DNA of 64,000 bases from CALEMW01 sp035447065. GTDB taxonomy: Bacteria > Krumholzibacteriota > Krumholzibacteriia > LZORAL124-64-63. The first letter of the stretch is position 1. Each line of letters begins with the position of its first letter. The DNA lies in the NCBI GenBank assembly GCA_035447065.1, contig DAOTGJ010000016.1, positions 1-64,000 of the forward strand, given 5' to 3'. The notes beneath the pieces are model-generated. The model had not been told where the DNA came from. It made no database searches and saw nothing but the letters and a program-made list of their open reading frames with translations. The position numbers and the translations under genes were made by a program. Below are positions 57,536 through 64,000 of the stretch, in pieces.

Positions 57536-57552
57536 GCTGGTTGACGGAAGGG

Positions 57553-57581
57553 AAGGTAGCAGGTGGACGGCGCCGGATCAA
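57553..57581 (-). promoter_or_regulatory. Putative promoter of the pyr operon
   Basis: On the minus strand TTGATC (57581-57576), 17 bases and TACCTT (57558-57553). The transcript would start near 57546, just ahead of the PyrR hairpin. Confidence 0.6.
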
Positions 57582-57594
57582 GGCCGGCGCCGGA

Positions 57595-58377
57595 TCAGCG
57601 GCCGGTGCCGCCGCCGGACTCCAGATCCCGCAGGCGGACGCGGGCGCGGGCGCCCCAGTCGTCGTCGCCGTGGCGCTGCAGGAAGGCCCTCCAGGCGGCG
57701 CGGGCCTCGGCCGTGCGGCCGTCGGCGCCCAGGGCGCTGGCGCGGGAGAAGGCGGCCTCGGTGTGGTCGGGCCGACGGGCCAGCAGGCGGTCGAACTCCG
57801 CCACGGCCTCCGCGAAGCGGGCCTGGTGGAAGAGGGACTGGCCGTAGGCCAGGGCCACGTCGGCGTCGTCGGGGTCGCGGTCGCGCAGGGGCAGGAGCAT
57901 GGCCTCGGCGTCCTCGTAGCGCCCCCGCCGCAGCCAGACCAGAGCCAGGTTGTACTGGGCGTCGCGGAAGTCGGGATCCACGGTCAGGGCCTGGTGGAAG
58001 GCCTCCTCCGCCGTGCGCAGGCGGCCCAGGCGCAGGGCCTCCACGCCCTGGTTGTAGGGCGCCATGGCGTCGCGGCGGGTCTCGGCGCGGCGCCACTCGT
58101 CCTCGTCGAACTCCAGGACCACCGTGTCGCCGGGACGGATCAGGTCCGGGTCGCTCACGCCGTTGGCCAGGGCCAGGGCCTGGGCCCGCTCGGGATCCCC
58201 GTAGTACAGCTCGGCCACGCCGCGCAGGGTCTCCCCCGGCGCCACGGTGTGCTGCAGGGTGAAGCGCTGTTCGTCGCGCAGGGTCTCCAGGCGATGGCTC
58301 TCCTGCCACTGCTGCTTGGCGCAGCCGCCGGCCAGGACCAGAGCCAGCAGGCTCAGGGCGGCCAGGCGCCGCGTCAC
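57595..58377 (-). CDS. LysM- and TPR-containing lipoprotein
   Basis: The 260-residue protein has a lipoprotein signal (ALSLLALVLAGGC). A LysM domain at about residues 40-90 (HTVAPGETLRGVAELYYGD...GVSDPDLIRPGDTVVL) should bind peptidoglycan. TPR units follow from about 105: MAPYNQGVEALRLGRLRTAE, PDFRDAQYNLALVWLRRGRY, PDDADVALAYGQSLFHQARF. It would be a periplasmic scaffold tethered to the membrane and cell wall. It starts at GTG (58377), overlapping the dus stop as GTGA. The partner is unknown. Confidence 0.85.
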   Translation of the reverse strand: MTRRLAALSLLALVLAGGCAKQQWQESHRLETLRDEQRFTLQHTVAPGETLRGVAELYYGDPERAQALALANGVSDPDLIRPGDTVVLEFDEDEWRRAETRRDAMAPYNQGVEALRLGRLRTAEEAFHQALTVDPDFRDAQYNLALVWLRRGRYEDAEAMLLPLRDRDPDDADVALAYGQSLFHQARFAEAVAEFDRLLARRPDHTEAAFSRASALGADGRTAEARAAWRAFLQRHGDDDWGARARVRLRDLESGGGTGR

Positions 58378-59465
58378 GCCGCTCCCCCCAGGCCGCAGGA
58401 CAGACCGGGCTCGGCGTCCTCGTCGTGGTCCGACGGGCGCACGGCGCGGCGCTCGGTGGGGTCGGGGCGCAGCCCCTCGTCCAGCTCCTGGCGAAGCTCG
58501 GCCAGGACGGCCAGCATCTCGGCGCCGGTCTCGGTGGCGAACAGGCGCCGGCGGATGGCCGCCGCGCCGGGGAAGCCGCGGAAGTAGCGCACCACGTGCT
58601 TGCGCACGAGCTGGGAGCCCACGCGCTCGCCGCGCTGGGCGGCCAGGTCGCGGATCTGGCGCGCCACCACGTCCAGGATCTCGCGCATGACGGGCTCCTC
58701 GTACGTCCCCACGCCGTCGGCGGCATCCATCTGGCGGAAGATCCAGGGGTTGCCCGTGGCGCCGCGGCCGATCATCACCGCGTGGCAGCCGGTCTGGCGC
58801 ACCATGGCGGCGTAGGTCTCCCCGTCCACCACGTCGCCGTTGCCGATGACCGGGATGTCCAGCGCATCCACCAGGTCCGCGATGCGCTCCCAGTCGGCCC
58901 GTCCCGTGAACTTCTGCGAACGCGTGCGGCCGTGCAGGGTCACCCAGCAGCAGCCGGCGTCCTGCAGGAGCAGGCCCACCTCGCGGTAGTTCACCGAGTC
59001 CTCGTCCCAGCCGGTGCGGATCTTGGCCGTGACCGGCACGGGCGAGGCCGCCACCACCGCCCTCACGATGCGCTCCAGCAGCGGCACGTCGGCCAGCAGC
59101 GCGCTGCCGCCGCACTTCTTGACCACCTTCTTGGCCGGGCAGCCGAAGTTGATGTCCAGCACGTCCAGGCGCACGTCGCCCATGAGCTCCGCGGCGCCGG
59201 CCATGGCGTCGGGCTCGGCGCCGAAGATCTGCACGCCCACGTAGCCCTGCTCGCCCTCGGTGTCGATCAGGCGCCAGGTCTGCTCGTTGCGGTAGGTCAG
59301 GCCCTTGGCCGCGGTGAACTCGCAGAAGCCCATGCCGGCGCCGTGGTCGCGGCAGATGTCGCGGAAGGCGCGGTCGGTCACGCCCGCCATGGGCGACAGG
59401 GCGGTGCGCACCTGGCCGAACCAGGACACGCGGGGATCGATGCGGACGGGCTTGCGCGGGAGCAT
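58374..59465 (-). CDS. dus: tRNA-dihydrouridine synthase (DusB-like)
   Basis: Dus reduces uridines in tRNA using FMN. The 363-residue protein has TALSPMAGVTDRAFRDICRD, FTAAKGLTYRN, VGVQIFGAEPDAMAGAAEL, the catalytic Cys109 in LDINFGCPAKKVVKKCGGSA, VTAKIRTGWDED, WVTLHGRTRSQKFTGRADWE, IPVIGNGDV and AVMIGRGATGNPWIF. Length and motifs suit DusB. GGAGGA precedes the ATG. A lipoprotein gene is coupled downstream. The C-terminal tail of about 40 residues (EGLRPDPTERRAVRPSDHDE) is extra. Confidence 0.95.
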   Translation of the reverse strand: MLPRKPVRIDPRVSWFGQVRTALSPMAGVTDRAFRDICRDHGAGMGFCEFTAAKGLTYRNEQTWRLIDTEGEQGYVGVQIFGAEPDAMAGAAELMGDVRLDVLDINFGCPAKKVVKKCGGSALLADVPLLERIVRAVVAASPVPVTAKIRTGWDEDSVNYREVGLLLQDAGCCWVTLHGRTRSQKFTGRADWERIADLVDALDIPVIGNGDVVDGETYAAMVRQTGCHAVMIGRGATGNPWIFRQMDAADGVGTYEEPVMREILDVVARQIRDLAAQRGERVGSQLVRKHVVRYFRGFPGAAAIRRRLFATETGAEMLAVLAELRQELDEGLRPDPTERRAVRPSDHDEDAEPGLSCGLGGAA

Positions 59466-59532
59466 GGGTCCTCCGGGATGGGGCGTTGAACCGACAAGTC
59501 TAGGCGCGCGGCCGCGGTTCCACAAGAGACGA

Positions 59533-59565
59533 CGGCGCCCGGCTCCGCAAGGGAACCGGGCGCCG
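59533..59565. terminator. Hairpin between dus and the Cys/His-rich protein gene
   Basis: CGGCGCCCGGCTCC and GGAACCGGGCGCCG pair with one mismatch around GCAAG. It lies 24 bases beyond the stop of the Cys/His-rich gene on the minus strand. Confidence 0.65.
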
Positions 59566-59588
59566 CGGGTCGTCGGGACCGGAGCCGC

Positions 59589-60632
59589 CTAGCGGTAGAG
59601 CTCCTTGAGGTCCGACATCTTCACGGTCTCGTTCTCGAAGGTGAAGGTCTGGGGCAGATCCTTCTCGGCGGTCTTGCAGCCGCCGCCGTGGCCGCCGTGG
59701 TGGCCGCCGTGGTGGCCGCCGCTGTGGCCGCCGCAGCTGTCATGGTGACCGTCGCAGCTGCCGCCGTGGTGGCCGTCGCAGGAGTGGCTGCAGCCGCCCT
59801 GATGGCCGCCCCACCACCAGTTGTGGTCGTGGCAGGGGCAGTCGCAGTCGTGGCCGCCGTCATCGCAGTCGGGCAGGGTCAGACCCATGTTGTAGGCCAG
59901 GAGCTCGCCGGCCAGCTGCAGGGCGTTGATGCGCTCGCACCAGCTCCAGCAGCCCTGCACGCCGTTCTCGGCGAAGAGGGCGTGGGCCTCGGCCATGACG
60001 TCCTCGGGAGCGTACTCGCCGCAGCCCAGGGCCACGTTGAGCTCGGCCGCCACGAGCTGGCGCAGGAGGCTCTTCACCGCGAAGCGCAGCGAGCAGCCGT
60101 TGACCAGGTAGGCCAGCTGATCCTGGCTGTAGCTCACGCCGCCGATCAGCACGCTGTCCAGGGGCCACTCGTTCAGGTTGCCGAACCAGTAGGCGGCCGT
60201 GAAGACCTCGCAGGTCTCGCAGGGATCCTCGGGATCCACCGGATCGCCGCACTGCACGTCGATGCTGAACGTGGCCTCGGGGTCGCCCTGGTCGGCGCGG
60301 GGCAGCGTGAAGACGCCGGCCACCGTGTAGTCGCCCTGCAGGTCCGTGGCGAAGGAGGCGCTGACCTCGATCAGGTCCGGATCCAGCTGGAAGTAGGCCT
60401 GGACGCTGCCGGTGAACTCCTCCACCACCATGCCGCCCTGGGTCAGCTGGATCTCGTAGGGGATCTCGATGTACGGGGAGTCCACGGAGCCCACGCGCAC
60501 GGAGCCGTTGACGGCGAAGCCGTCGCAGTCGGCGGTGGCCTCGAAGGAGTTCCAGTGGGTGGCATGGGCGGCGCCGGCCGTCAGCAGGGTGACGGCGGAC
60601 AGGAGCAGGAAGAGAACGGACGTCCTTTTCAT
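59589..60632 (-). CDS. Secreted protein with Cys/His/Gly-rich segment
   Basis: The 347-residue protein has a signal peptide (KRTSVLFLLLSAVTLLTAGAAHA). Residues 25-135 are beta-rich (VNGSVRVGSVDSPYIEIPYE, GDYTVAGVFTLP). Residues 145-245 resemble a surface helical part (GNLNEWPLDSVLIGGVSYSQ, AELNVALGCGEYAPEDVM). Residues about 254-317 are low-complexity, with about 15 His, 9 Cys and many Gly, in units like SCDGHHGG and GGHHGGHH. A plain C-terminus follows (FTFENETVKMSDLKELYR). No family is recognised. The His/Cys tract suggests metal binding. It has about 240 bases of AT-rich DNA upstream and is monocistronic. Confidence 0.7.
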   Translation of the reverse strand: MKRTSVLFLLLSAVTLLTAGAAHATHWNSFEATADCDGFAVNGSVRVGSVDSPYIEIPYEIQLTQGGMVVEEFTGSVQAYFQLDPDLIEVSASFATDLQGDYTVAGVFTLPRADQGDPEATFSIDVQCGDPVDPEDPCETCEVFTAAYWFGNLNEWPLDSVLIGGVSYSQDQLAYLVNGCSLRFAVKSLLRQLVAAELNVALGCGEYAPEDVMAEAHALFAENGVQGCWSWCERINALQLAGELLAYNMGLTLPDCDDGGHDCDCPCHDHNWWWGGHQGGCSHSCDGHHGGSCDGHHDSCGGHSGGHHGGHHGGHGGGCKTAEKDLPQTFTFENETVKMSDLKELYR

Positions 60633-60869
60633 AGGAGGAACCTCTTGCGGAATCGAATGGTCGGGAATTTTGGCGAGAACCGACGAATTGAGGAGGTACC
60701 ATCACGGCACAGATACAATCATAAATCATCCCAGGTAACTATATCAAGCAACTATTCTCCAATATCCTGACTTTTGTCGATAACATCTCATGAAATTGAC
60801 CTCCATTTCGAGTCCGGGGGCGTCTATCTTGTTGTGCGGCACCCCGGAAGTCATCAGCAAGGCGGTTCC

Positions 60870-61994
60870 ATGCCCCCCTCCCCGCGGACCACCCCCCTGC
60901 GTCTGGCCATCGTCAACGGCATGCCCGGCTTCGACGGCGCCGAGGTCTGGATGCTGGACTCCGCGGCCGCCCTGACGGCGCGGGGCCACGAGGTCCTGCT
61001 GGTGGTGCGCCCCGGCGGCGAGCTGGAACGGCGGGCCCGCAGCGCCGGCCTCCCCACGGCCCCCATCCCCATCCGCTGGGACACCGCCCCCTGGACCCTG
61101 GCCCGTCTCTGGCGCCGGATCCGGGCCCATCGCCCCCACGCCGTGCTCTGCCACCGTCTCAAGGACCTGAAGGCCGCGGGCCCGGCCGCCCGCCTCGCCG
61201 GCGTGCCCGTGGTGCTGCACACCCGCGAGAGCGACGTGGCCCTGCGCCCCGGACGCCCCTACTACCGCTGGTACCTGAACCGGGTGGCCACCGGCGTCCT
61301 GGTCAACTCCGAGGCCACCGGGCGCACCCTGCGCGCGTCGGCCCCCTGGCTGCCGGCCGACCGCATCCACCTCCTGCACAAAGGCATCGATCTGGTCCGC
61401 TTCCGCCCGTCCCCGCCCCCGCCCGGGGCGCCCACCGTGGGCTTCGCCGGCCAGTGGACCGAGCGCAAGGGCCTGCACGCCCTCATGGCGGCCTGGGAAC
61501 GCCTGCGCAGCGCCCCCGAAGCTCCGCCCCGCGCCCGGCTGCAACTGGCCGGCGCCGGCGACCTGGAACCCGACCTGCGCGCCTGGCGCGACCGGCTGCC
61601 CCGCCCCGACGAGGTGGAGCTCCTGGGCCGCGTGGAGGACATGCCCGCCTTCTACGCTGGGATCCACGTGCTGGCCATGCCTTCGCGGAGCGAAGGCTTC
61701 GGCCTGGCCGCGGCCGAGGCCCTGGCCTGCGCCCGCCCCGTGGTGGGCGGGAACGCCAGCAGCCTGCCGGAGGTCATCCGCCACGGCGAGACCGGCCTGC
61801 TGGTGCCGCCGGACGACCCCGCGGCCCTGGCCGCGGCCCTGGCCGACCTGCTGACCCACCCGGACCGCGCCGCCGCCCTGGGCCGCGCCGGCCGCGCCGA
61901 CGTGGCCGCCCGCTTCGACCGCGAATCCGCCCTGGACCGCCTGGAGACCCTGCTCTCGCCGGCGCCTCCCGCGCCGCGGAAAGGAACGCCATGA
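60870..61994 (+). CDS. Family 4 glycosyltransferase (GT-B)
   Basis: The 374-residue protein has the GT4 shape: an N-terminal Rossmann half (AIVNGMPGFDGAEVWMLD, VVLHTRESDVALRPGRPYYR), the bridge VLVNSEATGRTL and LHKGIDLVRFRPSPP, then the donor half VGFAGQWTERKGLHALMAAW, LLGRVEDMPAFYAGIHVLAM and the retaining motif SEGFGLAAAEALACARPVVG (Glu pair). Donor and acceptor are unknown; surface polysaccharide or glycolipid is likely. AAGGCGG lies ahead of the ATG. It overlaps the nitrilase gene by ATGA. Confidence 0.9.
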   Translation: MPPSPRTTPLRLAIVNGMPGFDGAEVWMLDSAAALTARGHEVLLVVRPGGELERRARSAGLPTAPIPIRWDTAPWTLARLWRRIRAHRPHAVLCHRLKDLKAAGPAARLAGVPVVLHTRESDVALRPGRPYYRWYLNRVATGVLVNSEATGRTLRASAPWLPADRIHLLHKGIDLVRFRPSPPPPGAPTVGFAGQWTERKGLHALMAAWERLRSAPEAPPRARLQLAGAGDLEPDLRAWRDRLPRPDEVELLGRVEDMPAFYAGIHVLAMPSRSEGFGLAAAEALACARPVVGGNASSLPEVIRHGETGLLVPPDDPAALAAALADLLTHPDRAAALGRAGRADVAARFDRESALDRLETLLSPAPPAPRKGTP

Positions 61995-62785
61995 CCCGCC
62001 TGCGCCTGGCCGCCGTCCAGACCGCGCCCGAGTTCGGCGCCGTGGACCGCAACGTGACCGACGCCCTCGCCCTGATTCCCGCCGACGCCGACCTGGCCGT
62101 GCTGCCGGAGCTGTTCAGCACCGGCTACCAGTTCCGCGACCGCGACGAGGCCCTGGCCCTGGCCGAGCCCGTGGACGGCCCCACCGTCACGCGGCTGCAG
62201 GAGCACGCCGCCGCCACCGGCACCGCCCTCTGCGCCGGCTGGGCCGAGCGCTGCGGCGACCGCGTCTACAACAGCAGCGTGCTGGTGACGCCGGACGCCC
62301 CGCCCGCGGTCTACCGCAAGGTGCATCTGTTCTGGAACGAGAAGACGGTCTTCGCGCCGGGCGACCTGGGTCTGCCCGTGCAGGCGGTCCGCGGCGTGAC
62401 GGTGGGCATGATGATCTGCTTCGACTGGGTCTTTCCGGAGGCGGCCCGCACCCTGGCCCGCCGCGGCGCCCGCGTGCTGCTGCACCCCAGCAACCTGGTG
62501 CTCCCCTACTGTCCCGACGCCATGGTGACCCGCTGCCTGGAGAACCGCGTCTTCGCGGTGACCGCCAACCGCGTGGGGCGCGAGGCGAGGGTGGAGGGGA
62601 CGGAGCTCACGTTCATCGGCCGCAGCCAGGTGTGCGGCCCCCAGGGGAAGGTCCTGGTCCGCATGGGCGACATCCAGGCCGGCGCCGCCACGGCCGATGT
62701 GGATCTGCTGGATGCCGACCCGCGCCTCACCCCCGTCAACGACGTATGGGAGGACCGCCGTCCCGAAGCCTACGACCTGGACTGA
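61991..62785 (+). CDS. Carbon-nitrogen hydrolase (nitrilase superfamily)
   Basis: The 264-residue protein has the Glu-Lys-Cys triad: Glu40 in AVLPELFSTGY, Lys110 in VYRKVHLFWNE and Cys143 in MMICFDWVFPEAARTLA. It belongs to the amidase/ureidopropionase side of the superfamily rather than true nitrilases; the amide substrate is unknown. Its start overlaps the GT4 stop (ATGA), so the two are coupled, though no shared pathway is obvious. Its end is 4 bases from the convergent glgC gene. Confidence 0.9.
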   Translation: MTRLRLAAVQTAPEFGAVDRNVTDALALIPADADLAVLPELFSTGYQFRDRDEALALAEPVDGPTVTRLQEHAAATGTALCAGWAERCGDRVYNSSVLVTPDAPPAVYRKVHLFWNEKTVFAPGDLGLPVQAVRGVTVGMMICFDWVFPEAARTLARRGARVLLHPSNLVLPYCPDAMVTRCLENRVFAVTANRVGREARVEGTELTFIGRSQVCGPQGKVLVRMGDIQAGAATADVDLLDADPRLTPVNDVWEDRRPEAYDLD

Positions 62786-62789
62786 GGCC

Positions 62790-64000
62790 TCAGCCGTCGG
62801 CCCGCCAGCCCTTGGGCACCACCACCACGCCGTCCTCGGTCACGATGAAGCGCTCGCGGTCGTGGACGGGATCCACGCCCACCTTCATGCCGTCGGGGAT
62901 CACCACGCTCTTGTCCAGGATGGCGCGCCGCACCTCGGCGCCCTGGCCGATGTGCGTGTTGTCCATGATCACCGAGTCGGCCACGTGGCAGCCCGCGTCC
63001 AGATACACGTTGCGTCCCAGGATGGACCGCTCCGCCGTGCCGCCGGAGATGATGGAGCCGCCGCCGATGATGGACCCGATGAGCTGCCCCACCGGCCGGT
63101 TGCCGGCCTGGAACCCGTGCACGGACTTGGCCGGCGGCACGGGCGCCATCCAGGTGCGCACGGGCCACTCGCGGTCGTAGAGGGAGAACGGCGGCACCGG
63201 CCGCACCAGATCCATGGACGTCTGGTAGTAGCTGTCCAGGGTCCCGATGTCGCGCCAGTAGCGCGGCTCGCCCGTCTCCTTGTCCAGGAAGGGATAGGCG
63301 AGCACGCCGCCCTCCTGCACCATGCGCGGGATCACGTTCTTGCCGAAGTCGCGGGCCGACTCCGGGTCCTCCGCGTCCACCAGCAGCTCGTGGACCAGGT
63401 CCTTCCGGTTGAACACGTACACGCCCATGTTCACCAGGCACCAGTCCGGCTTGCCGGGGATGGTCTTGGGGTCCGACGGCTTCTCCTCGAAGCCGATGAC
63501 CCAGCCCTCCTCGTCCACCTCCAGGATGCCGAACTCGTGGGCCTGGCTCTTGGGCACCACCACCGCGCCCAGGGTCAGGCGCGCGCTGCGGCGCGAGTGC
63601 AGCACCAGCAGCGTGGAGTAGTCCATGCGGTAGATGTGGTCGCCGGAGAGGATGAGCACGTAGTCGGGCTCGTCGCGCTCGATGAGGAAGAGGTTCTGGT
63701 AGATGCAGTCCGCCGTGCCCAGGTACCAGTCGTTGCCCACGCGCAGCTGGGGCGGCATGCCGAAGAGGAACTCCCCCGCCTCGTGATTGAAGATCTGCCA
63801 GCCCTTCAGCAGGTGCTTGTCCAGGGAGTACGACTTGTACTGGGTGAGGATGTAGATGCGGCGCAGGCCGCTGTTCCACACGTTGCTCAGCGTGAAGTCG
63901 ATGATGCGGTAGTTCGCGCCGAAGGGCACGCCCGGCTTGCTGCGGTCGTCCGTGAGCGGGCGCAGGCGCTGGCCGCGGCCGCCGGCCATGATCATGGTCA
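62790..64000 (-). CDS. glgC: Glucose-1-phosphate adenylyltransferase (5' end beyond the window)
   Basis: GlgC makes ADP-glucose for glycogen synthesis. The visible 401 residues include MAGGRGQRLRPLTDDRSKPG, FGANYRIIDFTLSNVWNSGL, HIYRMDYSTLLVLH, VIGFEEKPSDPKTIPG, MGVYVFNRKDLVHELL, DFGKNVIPRM and a left-handed helix C-terminus (GSIIGGGSIISGGTAERSIL). The frame is open to the window edge with a codon before the first Met, so the true start is probably a few codons further right. Otherwise the sequence is complete. The C-terminal line ERFIVTEDGVVVVPKGW is typical. Confidence 0.94.
   Translation of the reverse strand, partial: TMIMAGGRGQRLRPLTDDRSKPGVPFGANYRIIDFTLSNVWNSGLRRIYILTQYKSYSLDKHLLKGWQIFNHEAGEFLFGMPPQLRVGNDWYLGTADCIYQNLFLIERDEPDYVLILSGDHIYRMDYSTLLVLHSRRSARLTLGAVVVPKSQAHEFGILEVDEEGWVIGFEEKPSDPKTIPGKPDWCLVNMGVYVFNRKDLVHELLVDAEDPESARDFGKNVIPRMVQEGGVLAYPFLDKETGEPRYWRDIGTLDSYYQTSMDLVRPVPPFSLYDREWPVRTWMAPVPPAKSVHGFQAGNRPVGQLIGSIIGGGSIISGGTAERSILGRNVYLDAGCHVADSVIMDNTHIGQGAEVRRAILDKSVVIPDGMKVGVDPVHDRERFIVTEDGVVVVPKGWRADG

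Noticed and set aside
57525..57537. TTTAAT as the -10 box of the pyr operon
   Set aside because: Transcription would then begin inside the PyrR hairpin, and no -35 is seen at the right distance; TTGATC-N17-TACCTT further upstream fits better.

Overview
The window is high-GC (about 70% by eye) bacterial DNA, mostly housekeeping genes, with a phage-derived element at its left edge. Several traits suggest a diderm of the FCB superphylum, for example a candidate phylum such as Krumholzibacteriota or Eisenbacteria: a secreted propeller protein ending in a PNPFNP...FlgD-like C-terminal domain (6349-8559), several lipoproteins, an outer-membrane barrel-like protein, a membrane ETF oxidoreductase of the EMO type and a type II (archaeal-like) GAPDH homologue. 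This placement is inference; no rRNA or marker phylogeny was available.

Layout. 1-5493 is a phage or phage-satellite-like segment: a lambda-O-like replication protein with an internal pentamer repeat, a tandem-duplicated noncoding block, a fused prohead protease-major capsid protein, a structured intergenic region with a palindrome that recurs inside the small terminase gene, a Nu1-like small terminase, and a lower-GC DUF4145 gene. It abuts the 3' end of tRNA-Lys(CTT). No integrase, portal, large terminase or tail gene is visible; the element continues left of the window. 5494-9883 carries tRNA-Lys, nth, the secreted propeller, ssb and a tRNA-Pro/Arg/His cluster. 9884-15070 is a tight operon read on the minus strand: smpB, amidase, GerMN protein, murI, rph, rdgB. 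tRNA-Leu and its terminator follow, then an IS element with 25-bp inverted repeats starting at the end of the terminator T-tract.

16656-29401 holds a CHAT-like protein lacking the catalytic dyad, an LpdD-like protein, a SpoIIE-type phosphatase with membrane sensor region, a TPR protein, the GAPDH homologue, a HAD 5'-nucleotidase, a GT2 glycosyltransferase, a SpoU methyltransferase, a squalene/phytoene synthase and adenosine deaminase. 29740-41865 has a barrel protein, a glycolate-oxidase-like set (flavoprotein, GlcD-GlcE fusion, GlcF), an MFS transporter, etfBA and a sixA-ppk-ppx polyphosphate operon. 41953-51040 has a SUMF1-fold lipoprotein, a nitronate monooxygenase/FabK-like enzyme, the EMO-like ETF:quinone oxidoreductase, a CoA-binding protein, ugd, a DegT aminotransferase and a divergent HemC-like protein. 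51084-57581 is a pyrimidine operon (pyrR-pyrB-pyrC-TPR lipoprotein-pyrK-pyrD) with a PyrR attenuator leader. The right end holds a LysM-TPR lipoprotein, dus, a Cys/His/Gly-rich secreted protein, a GT4 glycosyltransferase, a nitrilase-family amidohydrolase and glgC, which is cut by the window end.

Functional links: EtfBA collects electrons from acyl-CoA or glycolate-type dehydrogenases and the EMO-like protein could pass them to quinone. SixA, Ppk and Ppx form a polyphosphate make/break set. PyrR with the leader hairpins controls UMP synthesis. The tRNA genes share near-identical TTGACA-N17-TAGNTT promoters.
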